NCBI GenBank assembly: GCA_017643215.1
Contig: JAEPNV010000019.1
Location: 29,997 to 93,996, forward strand
Direction of reading: 5' to 3'
Length of the DNA stretch: 64,000 nucleotides
Source of the DNA: Roseibium sp.
Lineage (GTDB): Bacteria; Pseudomonadota; Alphaproteobacteria; Rhizobiales; Stappiaceae
The position numbers and the translations under genes are program-made. The number at the start of each line of letters is the position of its first letter. The stretch's first letter is position 1. Shown piece by piece: positions 8,945 through 17,133 of this stretch. The notes under the pieces are model-generated. The model was not told the DNA's origin. It ran no database searches and worked only from the letters and a program-made list of their open reading frames with translations.

Positions 8945-10267
8945 ATGATCCCGCGCTACTCGCGGCCGGACATGGTCGCCATTTGGTCTCCTGAAACGAA
9001 ATTCCGCATCTGGTTCGAGATCGAGGCTCATGCCTGCGATGCGCTGGCCGATCTCGGCGTCATTCCGAAGGAAGCCGCCAAGACCATCTGGGACAAGGGC
9101 GGAGCCGCCACGTTCGACATCGACCGGATCGATGAGATCGAGCGGGAAACCAAGCATGATGTGATCGCGTTCCTGACGCATCTGGCGGACATCGTCGGCC
9201 CCGACGCCCGCTTCGTGCACCAGGGCATGACCTCTTCGGATGTGCTCGACACGTGCTTCAACGTTCAGCTCGCCCGTGCCACCGACATCCTCTTAAAGGA
9301 CCTGGACGATCTGCTCGCGGCTTTGAAACGCCGGGCATTCGAACACAAGGATACGGTCTGCATCGGCCGCTCCCACGGCATTCACGCCGAACCGGTGACC
9401 TTCGGGCTGAAGATGGCCGAAGCCTACGCCGAATTCGACCGGTGCCGGACCCGGCTGATAAATGCCCGCGAGGAAATCGCCACCTGCGCCATTTCCGGCG
9501 CGGTCGGGACCTTCGCCAACATCGATCCGCACGTGGAAGAACATGTCGCCAAGGCGATGGGCCTTCAGGCCGAACCGGTTTCCACCCAGGTGATTCCCCG
9601 TGACCGGCACGCCATGTATTTCGCAACGCTCGGCGTCATCGCCTCGTCGATCGAGCGGGTGGCAACGGAAATCCGCCACTTGCAGCGCACCGAGGTGCTG
9701 GAAGCGGAGGAGTACTTCTCCAAGGGCCAGAAGGGCTCGTCGGCCATGCCGCACAAGCGCAATCCAGTCTTGACGGAGAACCTCACGGGTCTCGCCCGGC
9801 TGGTGCGCGGCTATTCGATTCCGGCTATGGAAAATGTCGCCCTGTGGCATGAGCGGGACATTTCGCATTCGTCGGTTGAGCGCATGATCGGGCCGGACGC
9901 CACGGTCACGCTGGATTTCGCGCTGGCCCGCCTGACCGGCGTCATCGATAAACTCGTGGTCTATCCGGAGCGCATGATCGGCAACATGGACCGGCTCGGC
10001 GGCCTGGTACATTCGCAGCGCATCCTGCTCGCCCTGACCCAGGCCGGATCCTCGCGCGAGGATGCCTACCGTCTTGTTCAGCGCAACGCGATGAAGGTCT
10101 GGGACAGCTACCACGTTGCCGGCAGTGCGTCCGTCGACTTTCTCACCGAGCTGTTAAACGATGCCGACGTGCGCGCATATCTGTCCGAGGAGGACATCCG
10201 CGACCGGTTCGACCTTGGCTATCACACCAAGAACATCGACACGATTTTCAAGCGCGTCTTTGGATAA
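8945..10267 (+). CDS. purB: Adenylosuccinate lyase
   Basis: Catalyses two beta-eliminations of purine synthesis: SAICAR to AICAR plus fumarate, and adenylosuccinate to AMP plus fumarate. The 440-residue sequence has the fumarase/aspartase superfamily blocks: TSSDVLDTC (around residue 97), the catalytic-histidine segment GRSHGIHAEP, and the signature loop GSSAMPHKRNPV. The ATG at 8945 (MIPRYSRPDM) is preferred over the TTG three bases earlier because PurB proteins begin MIPRY. It belongs functionally with purC, purS, purQ and purL further right but is separated from them by unrelated genes. Confidence 0.97.
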   Translation: MIPRYSRPDMVAIWSPETKFRIWFEIEAHACDALADLGVIPKEAAKTIWDKGGAATFDIDRIDEIERETKHDVIAFLTHLADIVGPDARFVHQGMTSSDVLDTCFNVQLARATDILLKDLDDLLAALKRRAFEHKDTVCIGRSHGIHAEPVTFGLKMAEAYAEFDRCRTRLINAREEIATCAISGAVGTFANIDPHVEEHVAKAMGLQAEPVSTQVIPRDRHAMYFATLGVIASSIERVATEIRHLQRTEVLEAEEYFSKGQKGSSAMPHKRNPVLTENLTGLARLVRGYSIPAMENVALWHERDISHSSVERMIGPDATVTLDFALARLTGVIDKLVVYPERMIGNMDRLGGLVHSQRILLALTQAGSSREDAYRLVQRNAMKVWDSYHVAGSASVDFLTELLNDADVRAYLSEEDIRDRFDLGYHTKNIDTIFKRVFG

Positions 10268-10380
10268 GACCAAGCAGATTTGCATCTGTTGGCGATTGCC
10301 GCTCCGGTCCCTTTCGGCCGTTTGACAAGCGCGGTATTCCTCGGCATGAGGGCCAGCTTACCGGCCTGCCATGAGACGAT

Positions 10381-10950
10381 GTGAGATCAAACGTGAAGAT
10401 CGCCGACACCGATATCCTGCTCGTTCCCGGCCAAGGCGACACGCCGGATGGGCATTGGATGAAACGCTGGCAGGCCAAGATGGCCAATGCCTGGGTCGTG
10501 GAGCAACTGAACTGGCACCAGCCGGTTCGCAAGGTCTGGCAGGATGCGCTGGTTGCGCGGGTGGAACTGGCAAACCGGCCGGTGGTTTTGGTCGGTCATT
10601 CGCTCGGCTGCATCCTGATCGCGCATGCCGGCCATGTCCTTCCTAAAGGCACAGTGCGCGGCGCCTATCTGGTCGCGCCGACCGACCTGGAGCGCAACGC
10701 GCCGAAACCCGTCTTTGACGTGGCAGGCTTTGCGCCGCTGCCGGCTGCGCCCCTGCCCTTCCGGACCCATCTGGTGGCAAGCCGCACCGACCCGCAGTGT
10801 GCCTTTGAGCGGGCGGCGGAGTTCGCGAAATCCTGGGGGGCGACCTTTCAGGATGCTGGAGACGCGGGACATCTCAACCTTGCTTCGGGCCACGGGCCGT
10901 GGCCGGAAGGCATGATGTCCTTCGCCGCCTTCATGAAGCGGCTCGGCTGA
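10381..10950 (+). CDS. RBBP9/YdeN-type alpha/beta hydrolase
   Basis: A small serine hydrolase of 185-189 residues. The N-terminal strand ILLVPGQGDTPDGHWMKRW, the nucleophile elbow VGHSLGC (serine in GHSLG) and the C-terminal histidine in AGHLN are the hallmarks of the RBBP9/YdeN family. The aspartate is probably in the SRTDPQC segment. The substrate is unknown. Both possible starts are GTG, at 10381 or 10393; the second gives a protein beginning directly at the first strand. No partner gene is evident. Confidence 0.88.
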   Translation: MRSNVKIADTDILLVPGQGDTPDGHWMKRWQAKMANAWVVEQLNWHQPVRKVWQDALVARVELANRPVVLVGHSLGCILIAHAGHVLPKGTVRGAYLVAPTDLERNAPKPVFDVAGFAPLPAAPLPFRTHLVASRTDPQCAFERAAEFAKSWGATFQDAGDAGHLNLASGHGPWPEGMMSFAAFMKRLG

Positions 10951-10964
10951 CGCCGCCGATCAGG

Positions 10965-11177
10965 TCATGACCACGCGGCCGGTTGCATGAGATGCGTCAC
11001 GCGCCGCGCCACAAGATAACTTGCCGGAGCCGCCAGCAGCGCGCCCGCCGCCGCCGATCCGATCAAGAACAATGCGTTGAAATCATTGACCCCGTAGATC
11101 GTCAGCGGCACCAACGCGCCGAACCCGGCAAGGGTCGGACCGATGATGATGTAAAAAATGATCGCAAGCTTCCACAT
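10965..11177 (-). CDS. Small two-span inner-membrane protein
   Basis: Seventy residues, almost entirely two hydrophobic helices (about 3-27 and 35-57) with the pattern IIIGPTLAGFGALVPLTIYG then LLAAPASYLVARRVT. Similar short proteins are common in Hyphomicrobiales and are sometimes mislabelled CTP synthetase; nothing here resembles that enzyme. The function is unknown. It is convergent with the hydrolase gene (14 bp between their ends). Confidence 0.72.
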   Translation of the reverse strand: MWKLAIIFYIIIGPTLAGFGALVPLTIYGVNDFNALFLIGSAAAGALLAAPASYLVARRVTHLMQPAAWS

Positions 11178-11293
11178 GGCCGGGACTCCTTGGCCAAAAT
11201 GCCGGTTCTGAAGCCGGCCAGCCGGTTCGATCGGCGGACCGGATATTCATGATATCCACTATTGGAAGTTGAGATCAGCGTCCTTGATGGACA

Positions 11294-12064
11294 TCAAATG
11301 TCACAGGCCGCCCGCGCCGCACCGGCCGCGTCCCGAAACAGCATCAGGTCCATGCCATAGGCCATGAGATCGTATCCGGCAGACCGGTTTTCGGCGACCT
11401 TTTCGCTCGTCATGCAAAAGATCCCGGCAATCTTGCCGGCCGCCTTGGTGCGGCGGGCCAGCTCTGCGGCGACCCTGGTGGTTTCCGCGCCGTTGGGATC
11501 AAGCGCCGCGCCGCCGGCCAAAGTGAGGGACAGGTCACTCGGGCCGACAAAGATACCGTCAATGCCCGGAACCGCGAGAATATCGTCGAGTGCCGCAATG
11601 GCATCCGGTGTTTCGATCATGGCAAGAGCCAGTGTCTCGTCGTTCGCGGTGCGAAGGTAGTCGGGAAGCGCCTGCCCGTTCAGCATCGCCGCCCGGTGGG
11701 GCGCCCAGCTGCGTTTTCCGACAGGCGGATATTTCATCGCTTCGGCGAAACCGATCGCATCGGCCTTCGAGTTGATCATCGGCGCAATGATGAGCTCCGC
11801 CCCGATATCCAAAAGGCGGCTTGCGGTCCCGAAATCGCCGACCGGGATCCGGGCAAGGCGGTGGCTGCCGGTCAGCGCCAGCGACGCAAAGGCGTCGCGA
11901 ACGCTGGCAATATCATGCATGCCGTGCTGAAGATCGAGCGTCACCGCGCGGTATCCGGCGCGGCCCATCAGCTCGGCGAGAATTGGTACCGCCAAAGCGG
12001 ACCAGCCGGTGACAACAGCGTCTCCACCCCGAAGTTTGCCTGCAAGCGTTTTTGGTTCAGGCAT
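11294..12064 (-). CDS. HpcH/HpaI family aldolase
   Basis: Class II, metal-dependent aldolase of the HpaI group, which cleaves 4-hydroxy-2-oxo acids to pyruvate and an aldehyde. The 256 residues form a TIM barrel of expected length. Recognisable blocks are TLDLQHGMHD (catalytic histidine region), the LIAPMINSKADA strand, AMIETPDAIAALDDILAVPG with a metal-binding glutamate, and GIFVGPSDLSLTLG-like substrate loop. The exact physiological substrate cannot be assigned. It stands alone, with no aromatic-degradation genes beside it. Confidence 0.9.
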   Translation of the reverse strand: MPEPKTLAGKLRGGDAVVTGWSALAVPILAELMGRAGYRAVTLDLQHGMHDIASVRDAFASLALTGSHRLARIPVGDFGTASRLLDIGAELIIAPMINSKADAIGFAEAMKYPPVGKRSWAPHRAAMLNGQALPDYLRTANDETLALAMIETPDAIAALDDILAVPGIDGIFVGPSDLSLTLAGGAALDPNGAETTRVAAELARRTKAAGKIAGIFCMTSEKVAENRSAGYDLMAYGMDLMLFRDAAGAARAACDI

Positions 12065-12167
12065 TTACGTGCTCCCCTGCCTGCGCCGAGTAATGATCGC
12101 GGCGCTGCGAAATCTGTTGCCCGGCTTGCCGGCAAGCGCGGCCCACGCGGAACACCCGCGCAGCAAA

Positions 12168-12194
12168 AAGGCCCCCGTACGTGTCGAGGGCCCG
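12168..12194 (-). terminator. Rho-independent terminator of the zeta-inhibitor gene
   Basis: Read on the minus strand, a GGGCC...GGCCC stem with a 13-nt loop is followed by TTTTT, starting about 24 bp after the stop of the DUF1476 gene. Confidence 0.65.
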
Positions 12195-12218
12195 AGCGAG
12201 CGCGGATCGACCGCCGGC

Positions 12219-12542
12219 TTACCCTTCGTTCTGCAATTGATCGACGGCCGTGTGCATCAGCTCATCCATTGTCCGCCGGATCTGGTGGTCGGACTGATCG
12301 ACATTGGCGGCATCGAAGTCCGTGCGGATCTTGCGGAACACGTCCTCATCGCCCGGCTCTTCAAAATCGGCCCGGACCACCTCCTTGGCGTAGTCCTCAG
12401 CTTCCGGCCCCGCTTTACCCAAATGTCCCGCTGCCCAAAGACCGAGCAGTTTGTTGCGCCGCGCGGTCGCCTTGAACCGCAGCTCCTCGTCATGCGCGAA
12501 CTTGCTCTCAAATCCTTCTTCGCGCTTGTCGAACGTGCTCAT
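12219..12542 (-). CDS. DUF1476 protein, F1-ATPase zeta inhibitor subunit homologue
   Basis: The DUF1476 family is the zeta subunit of alphaproteobacterial F1Fo-ATP synthase, which blocks ATP hydrolysis through its N-terminal segment. The 107 residues start MSTFDKREEGFESKFAHDEE, the conserved inhibitory N-terminus. They continue with a four-helix body containing RRNKLLGLWAAG and EDVFRKIRTDFD. The length matches the family (about 104-110). It is divergent from purC, a common arrangement in this group, and has its own terminator. The role as inhibitor is known for the family and not shown here. Confidence 0.92.
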   Translation of the reverse strand: MSTFDKREEGFESKFAHDEELRFKATARRNKLLGLWAAGHLGKAGPEAEDYAKEVVRADFEEPGDEDVFRKIRTDFDAANVDQSDHQIRRTMDELMHTAVDQLQNEG

Positions 12543-12861
12543 TCTTGTGCCTCCTGAAACTTCGGCCTGCCCCTATTCCACTCATATAGGAAGGCGTTGG
12601 CCCCTTCCATATCCCCCGGCGCGGGCCAAATCAACGCAGGAACGGCGCGCTGCACCGAAAGCATGACCTGGCGCTCAATTTCATTTTCCTGCCCCGATTG
12701 TACTTTTACCGCGCTTCGGGTAAGTTCCGCGCCGCTGACGCGGGGTCGAGATGTCAAGTCTCCCCACGCACGCCGGCCGACCGGCGCAGCGCGGGGGGGA
12801 TGGCTGGATAGGAAAGAACCCCGGATACATGGATTTTCTCAAACACACACGGTATGTGCCA
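12543..12861. promoter_or_regulatory. Divergent spacer between the zeta-inhibitor gene and purC
   Basis: About 320 bp without a convincing gene. It must carry the promoters of both divergent genes. An in-frame extension of purC upstream to 12751 is open but reads like non-coding sequence (many G, R and P). I see no riboswitch; in particular nothing resembling a purine aptamer. Confidence 0.4.
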
Positions 12862-13626
12862 ATGAACCGCCGCCGGCGAATTTATGAAGGCAAAGGCAAG
12901 ATCCTTTACGAAGGTCCGGAACCGGGAACGCTGATCCAGCACTTCAAGGACGACGCGACCGCCTTCAACAACAAGAAGCACGAGATTGTCGACGGCAAAG
13001 GCGTGCTGAACAACCGGATCTCCGAGTACATCTTCAACCACTTGAACGGCATCGGTATTCCGACCCACTTCATCCGGCGCATGAACATGCGCGAACAATT
13101 GATCCGGGAAGTGGAGATCATTCCTCTGGAAGTGGTCGTGCGCAACGTCGCCGCCGGTTCGCTCGCCAAGCGCCTGGGGCTTGACGAAGGCACCCAGTTG
13201 CCCCGCTCGATCATCGAGTTCTATTACAAGAACGACGAACTCGACGATCCGATGGTCGCCGAAGAGCACATCACCGCGTTCGGCTGGGCAACGCCTCAAG
13301 AACTCGACGACATGATGGCGCTGGCGATTCGTGTCAACGACTTCCTGTCCGGCCTGTTTCTGGGTGTCGGCATCCGTCTCATCGATTTCAAGATCGAGTG
13401 CGGCCGCCTGTTTGAGGGCGACATGATGCGGATCGTCGTCGCCGACGAGATCTCGCCCGACAGCTGCCGTCTGTGGGATATTGAGACCGACAACAAGATG
13501 GACAAGGACCGCTTTCGCCGGGATCTCGGCGGCATGCTGGAAGCCTATCAGGAGGTCGCCAAACGCCTGGGGATCTTGAACGGCAACGACAGGCCGACAG
13601 TCTCCGGCCCCACGCTGGTGCAGTGA
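12862..13626 (+). CDS. purC: Phosphoribosylaminoimidazole-succinocarboxamide synthase
   Basis: Joins CAIR and aspartate with ATP to give SAICAR. The sequence [20 protein letters not shown] is the standard alphaproteobacterial N-terminus, which fixes the start at 12862 (254 residues). An ATG at 12829 would add 11 residues and is less likely. Family motifs include [38 protein letters not shown] central segment, the metal and ADP region [10 protein letters not shown], and [14 protein letters not shown]. It is first in a run with purS and purQ. Confidence 0.97.
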   Translation: MNRRRRIYEGKGKILYEGPEPGTLIQHFKDDATAFNNKKHEIVDGKGVLNNRISEYIFNHLNGIGIPTHFIRRMNMREQLIREVEIIPLEVVVRNVAAGSLAKRLGLDEGTQLPRSIIEFYYKNDELDDPMVAEEHITAFGWATPQELDDMMALAIRVNDFLSGLFLGVGIRLIDFKIECGRLFEGDMMRIVVADEISPDSCRLWDIETDNKMDKDRFRRDLGGMLEAYQEVAKRLGILNGNDRPTVSGPTLVQ

Positions 13627-13761
13627 GTCTCGCCCGCTGTTTCAACTTCGGGCTCCACGCCCTTGATGGTCCGTTGAACAGCGGTGCCCCTTTCGAACCG
13701 GGCAGACGTGGTGTATGCAGCGCCTGACTTGCCGGCCTCGGCTTTGCGGAGAATTAAAGAC

Positions 13762-14001
13762 ATGAAGGCACGTGTGATCGTCACCTTGAAAAACGGTGTG
13801 CTCGATCCGCAAGGAAAAGCCATTGAAGGCGCGCTCGGTGGCCTCGGCTTTGACGGTGTGGGCGCGGTGCGCCAGGGCAAGGTGTTCGACGTGGAGCTCG
13901 ACGGGTCGGACGCCACTGCGGCGAAGGCGCGTTTGGAGCAGATGTGCGAAAAACTCCTGGCCAACACGGTGATCGAGAACTACGCCATCGAGATCGGCTG
14001 A
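13762..14001 (+). CDS. purS: Phosphoribosylformylglycinamidine synthase subunit PurS
   Basis: Small dimeric subunit that bridges PurL and PurQ in the three-part FGAM synthase. Seventy-nine residues from MKARVIVTLKNGVLDPQG, with the conserved GLGFDGV and KVFDVELDG strands and the C-terminal NTVIENYAIEIG. An upstream in-frame extension to 13684 has no family similarity, so the ATG at 13762 is used. It follows purC by 135 bp and precedes purQ. Confidence 0.97.
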   Translation: MKARVIVTLKNGVLDPQGKAIEGALGGLGFDGVGAVRQGKVFDVELDGSDATAAKARLEQMCEKLLANTVIENYAIEIG

Positions 14002-14038
14002 TCAGTGGCGATGCGCAGCACGGGACGGCGGAGTGTGG

Positions 14039-14140
14039 ATGACGACAGCGCGCGCCATCAGGTTCCTCGCCGTTAAGGCTGCGATATTCATACTAATCCC
14101 GGCGGCCGCGGCCGTGCTGGCCGTGGTGTTCCTGCTTTGA
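14039..14140 (+). CDS. PurS/PurQ-associated small membrane protein
   Basis: A 33-residue reading frame between purS and purQ, beginning [20 protein letters not shown] and ending in a run of alanine, valine and leucine (a single membrane helix after a basic N-terminus). GGAG stands five bases before the ATG, and the stop is 22 bp before purQ. Databases recognise a small membrane protein associated with phosphoribosylformylglycinamidine synthase genes at this position in Hyphomicrobiales, and position, size and the [14 protein letters not shown] core fit it. Its role is unknown; tethering or regulating the FGAM synthase complex is speculation. Confidence 0.82.
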   Translation: MTTARAIRFLAVKAAIFILIPAAAAVLAVVFLL

Positions 14141-14162
14141 CCTTCATAGGGACGTAAGCCTC

Positions 14163-14828
14163 ATGAAAACCGCCGTTATCGTCTTTCCAGGATCCAACCG
14201 CGACCGGGACATGTTCCATGCCCTGGAGCTGATCACCGGGTCCCGGCCCCAGTCGGTCTGGCATGGTGAAGCCACGCTGCCGGATGTCGATCTGGTGGTC
14301 GTGCCGGGCGGGTTTTCCTATGGCGACTATTTGCGCTCCGGCGCGATCGCGGCCCGCTCGCCGATCCTGAAAGATCTTGTCGCAAAGGCCGGTCAGGGCG
14401 TGACGGTGCTGGGCGTCTGCAACGGATTTCAGATCCTAACGGAGGCCGGCCTGCTGCCGGGTGCCTTGATGCGCAATGCCGGACTGACCTTCGTCTGCAA
14501 GGAGATCCTTCTGGAAACGGTTACGGATGCTACGCGGTTTTCCCGCTCGTTCAAAAAAGGCCAGGTCTGGCGCTGCCCGGTGGCCCATCACGACGGCAAC
14601 TACTTCGCCGACGCGGACACCTTGCAAGCCCTGGAGGACAACGGCCAGGTGGTGTTCCGTTATGCAAACGGCACCAATCCCAACGGCTCGGTCAACGACA
14701 TCGCCGGAATCATGAATGCCGGTGGCAACGTGCTCGGCATGATGCCGCATCCCGAAAACCTGGTCGAGCCGCTCAACGGCGGCACCGACGGACGGCTTTT
14801 GTTCGAAAGTCTCGTGGCCGCGGCCTGA
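14163..14828 (+). CDS. purQ: Phosphoribosylformylglycinamidine synthase subunit PurQ (glutaminase)
   Basis: Class I glutamine amidotransferase that feeds ammonia to PurL. The 221-residue protein carries [10 protein letters not shown] at the N-terminus, the [13 protein letters not shown] oxyanion segment, the nucleophile elbow [11 protein letters not shown] (catalytic Cys) and the C-terminal MMPHPEN with the catalytic His and Glu. In close relatives purL follows directly; here purL begins 5.4 kb further right after inserted genes. Confidence 0.97.
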   Translation: MKTAVIVFPGSNRDRDMFHALELITGSRPQSVWHGEATLPDVDLVVVPGGFSYGDYLRSGAIAARSPILKDLVAKAGQGVTVLGVCNGFQILTEAGLLPGALMRNAGLTFVCKEILLETVTDATRFSRSFKKGQVWRCPVAHHDGNYFADADTLQALEDNGQVVFRYANGTNPNGSVNDIAGIMNAGGNVLGMMPHPENLVEPLNGGTDGRLLFESLVAAA

Positions 14829-14877
14829 TGACGATGCCGACCGCGCCGATGCGGATCATGTGAGAAGGACCGGATCG

Positions 14878-15120
14878 ATGGCAAGCCATCTCAGCTACAA
14901 GGAGCGCGCCGTTCTGGCAGAAGGTGTCCGGAAATACCTTGCCGATGAACTCGATGTGGAAATCGGCAACATGGACGCTGAGTTTTTGATCGAGTATTTG
15001 AGCGGAACGCTCGGCAGCTTTTATTACAATCAGGGTTTGCGGGACGCGGAAGCGGTGCTGTCGCGCAAGCTGGACGACGTCTCGGACGAACTGCGCGCGC
15101 TGGAACGCCCGGCCGGCTGA
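14878..15120 (+). CDS. DUF2164 family protein
   Basis: Eighty residues from MASHLSYKERAV with AGAAGGA before the ATG. The sequence shows the DUF2164 pattern: an N-terminal helix, then a conserved core ADELDVEIGNMDAEFLIEYL, then GSFYYNQGLRDAEAVLSRKL. Members are small soluble helical proteins of unknown function. It starts 50 bp after purQ and may be co-transcribed with it. Confidence 0.85.
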   Translation: MASHLSYKERAVLAEGVRKYLADELDVEIGNMDAEFLIEYLSGTLGSFYYNQGLRDAEAVLSRKLDDVSDELRALERPAG

Positions 15121-15128
15121 TCGGACGG

Positions 15129-15932
15129 CTAAGCGGCCCTGTGCCGTTCCATTTTCGGCGCGTGACCGAACCTGCGGGTAAAGGCTCTCGAAAACGCGGC
15201 CGCGCTGGAAAACCCGCACATGCGGGCGACGGTCTTGACCGGCGTTCCCGATTCCAGCTCGGTGCGGGCGATTTCAAGCCGCCAGTTGGAGAGATAACCG
15301 CCCGGCGTGATGCCCAGAACCTCCTTGAAGGTGACGGCGAACTGGGTCCGGGACATGCCGGCGGTCTCCGCGAGCTGTTCGAGTGTCCAGTGTTTTTGCG
15401 GCGCTTCATGGACGGAGACCAGCGCTGTGGCAAGACGCGGATGCGCCAGCCCCGCCAGTAAACCCACATCGGCGGCCCCGCGCTCAAGCGCGTGGCGCAG
15501 GAGCCGGATCACCACCACTTCACACAGCCGGTGAAACACCGCCAGCCCGCCGCAGCGCGGTTGCACCACTTCCGCGACAAGCGGTTCGACCACGGCAGCA
15601 AGTTCCGGCGCGTCCTTGAGTGCGATCGCGATCCGCTCCGGAAGCGCCATCACCAGGTGATGCCCGGCCCCTGATATGGTGATCTGAGCCGCCACGAGCC
15701 GTTCGCCGGGATCCTTGCCGGCCGTTGTCGGTGCCGACCGTGCCGGGGCGCTGCCATACGGCATGAACACCAGCAGCAGGCCGGCATCCAGCGTCCGGTA
15801 GACGTGGAAATTCGCCTCGTCAGACGCATCGGCTCCGGGCATGACGATGCCGGCATGCACCCGAAACCGTTCAATCAAGGAGGACAGCCGGTCCAGTCGG
15901 CCATCCAGGCCCGCACAAGGTGGCTGCGCCAT
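15129..15932 (-). CDS. AraC family transcriptional regulator with N-terminal cupin domain
   Basis: A 267-residue regulator. The N-terminal cupin domain covers roughly residues 10-160 (pattern FHVYRTLDAGLLLVF and HHLVMALPERIAI). The C-terminal two-HTH AraC domain covers about 165-265, with WTLEQLAETAGMSRTQFA and the second helix-turn-helix VKTVARMCGFSSAAAFSRAF. Proteins of this AraC/cupin_6 type usually lie beside and control a peroxiredoxin or oxidoreductase gene, and here a thioredoxin-fold gene is divergent 115 bp away. It is convergent with the DUF2164 gene, with 8 bp between ends. Confidence 0.93.
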   Translation of the reverse strand: MAQPPCAGLDGRLDRLSSLIERFRVHAGIVMPGADASDEANFHVYRTLDAGLLLVFMPYGSAPARSAPTTAGKDPGERLVAAQITISGAGHHLVMALPERIAIALKDAPELAAVVEPLVAEVVQPRCGGLAVFHRLCEVVVIRLLRHALERGAADVGLLAGLAHPRLATALVSVHEAPQKHWTLEQLAETAGMSRTQFAVTFKEVLGITPGGYLSNWRLEIARTELESGTPVKTVARMCGFSSAAAFSRAFTRRFGHAPKMERHRAA

Positions 15933-16047
15933 ATTCCGTACTCCCGATCATATTTTACGAACAAAGCAACTCCCAAAGTTCATTACATTAAACCAACACG
16001 TCCGTGAAGTGCGGATCGCCAACATCGTTTATTTTTGGAGTTAACAC

Positions 16048-16584
16048 ATGCTCGTCCCCCGCCAGAAGGTGCCCGGCCTGGTTGTTGAAACCCTTGGCCA
16101 TGGCACGTTCGATCTTGCCAATGATGCCCCGGATTTTGCCACGCTGGTGGTGTTTTACCGTGGCCTGCATTGTCCGATTTGCGCCAGTTATCTGAAAGAA
16201 CTTGAACGTCTGACACCGGAGTTTGCCGAAAAGGGCGTCAAAACCATCGCGATCTCCTCCGACAGCGAGGACCGCGCCCGGCAGATGGCGGAAAAGATCG
16301 GTGCCAATACGCTGCGCTTCGGCTACGGCCTGCCACTGTCATTGGCCAGGGACTGGGGCCTTTACATCTCAACGAGCCGCGGCACGACATCAATCGGGAT
16401 CGAAGAGCCGACGTTGTTCTCCGAGCCAGGGGTCTTTCTCGTCAGGCCGGATGGCACGCTGTACTTTGCCTCGGTCCAGACCATGCCGTTTGTCCGGCCC
16501 CATTTCAAGGAAATGGCCGGTGCCCTCGATTTCGTTCAAAAGAACGACTACCCGGCGCGGGGCGAATACACCGGCGCCGTTTGA
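16048..16584 (+). CDS. AhpC/TSA-type peroxiredoxin-like protein
   Basis: A 178-residue thioredoxin-fold protein. The peroxidatic region reads VVFYRGLHCPICASYLKEL, a CxxC site in the position of the AhpC/TSA cysteine, preceded by the strand FATLVVFYRG. It is followed by KTIAISSDSEDRARQMAEK and the cis-proline-type segment EPTLFSEPGVFLVRPDGTLYF. Members of this group are redoxins that reduce peroxides or disulfides. The ATG at 16048 is the usual start; one at 16004 is in a different frame. A divergent AraC regulator suggests inducible expression. Confidence 0.9.
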   Translation: MLVPRQKVPGLVVETLGHGTFDLANDAPDFATLVVFYRGLHCPICASYLKELERLTPEFAEKGVKTIAISSDSEDRARQMAEKIGANTLRFGYGLPLSLARDWGLYISTSRGTTSIGIEEPTLFSEPGVFLVRPDGTLYFASVQTMPFVRPHFKEMAGALDFVQKNDYPARGEYTGAV

Positions 16585-17133
16585 TCTGCAGTTCTGGGCG
16601 CCGGCACGCAATCCGGTGCCCGCCCTTCGTGCATCTTCAGTCCAATGAGCGGCCGTTTCGACATGAGAAGCATGTCGACATCGTCTCCACGGTTGAGGCG
16701 CTTTCTCAGCCTTTGAAATGACCTATCCGCCCCAAGCGGCCTATCGAATAGGTCGGCCGGGGAAACCGTTGACGAGCTCCACGTCTCGCAGAATCTGCCG
16801 CGCAAGAGGAGGCCTGCTGCTGTCGTTTCGTGTGACAAGAAACAGGCCCGGCCACGTCAAGTCGCGGTCCATATTAGCCCGTAAACGAAATGGAAGCGGA
16901 CCCTCCCCTTGCCGCGACCGGTATCGCGCCGGTGTCCGGTAAGGGAGTGTTTTTTGGGTTTGTGCGTGACGCGTTTTGGACGCAACTCCAATTCGTCCAC
17001 AGGACCTAATATGGGCAAACATATACCAAAAATTGTAATTCATGCTGTACTTATTTTTGATTGATCAATCTATGGGATGTGAGGCATACTTAAACAATCT
17101 ATAGATGAGTAGTTTTATAATGGGTAAGATGAG
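16585..17133. other. Spacer upstream of the unknown three-gene cassette
   Basis: About 550 bp. Near 16659-16677 there is a 7-bp inverted repeat CGACATG...CATGTCG with a 5-nt loop, a possible weak terminator for the peroxiredoxin gene. GACCTAT and ATAGGTC form another inverted pair at about 16720-16757. The last 130 bp are clearly richer in A and T than the surroundings and contain the promoter of the next gene. Two minus-strand frames (16548-16838 and 16741-17043) overlap out of phase; they could be the decayed remains of a gene, but I cannot support one. Confidence 0.5.
17059..17070. promoter_or_regulatory. Perfect 12-bp palindrome, candidate operator of the cassette
   Basis: GATTGATCAATC is a perfect palindrome 63 bp before the start at 17134, in an AT-rich stretch. 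A TATAAT hexamer lies at 17116-17121, close to the start codon. The arrangement suits a repressor or activator site, but no factor can be named. Confidence 0.5.

Noticed and set aside
12751..12861. In-frame N-terminal extension of purC
   Set aside because: Alphaproteobacterial PurC proteins begin [11 protein letters not shown]; the upstream codons are not similar to any PurC.
16548..17043. Two overlapping minus-strand frames downstream of the peroxiredoxin-like gene
   Set aside because: They are out of phase, lack ribosome sites and show no clear family; possibly a decayed gene but not supportable.
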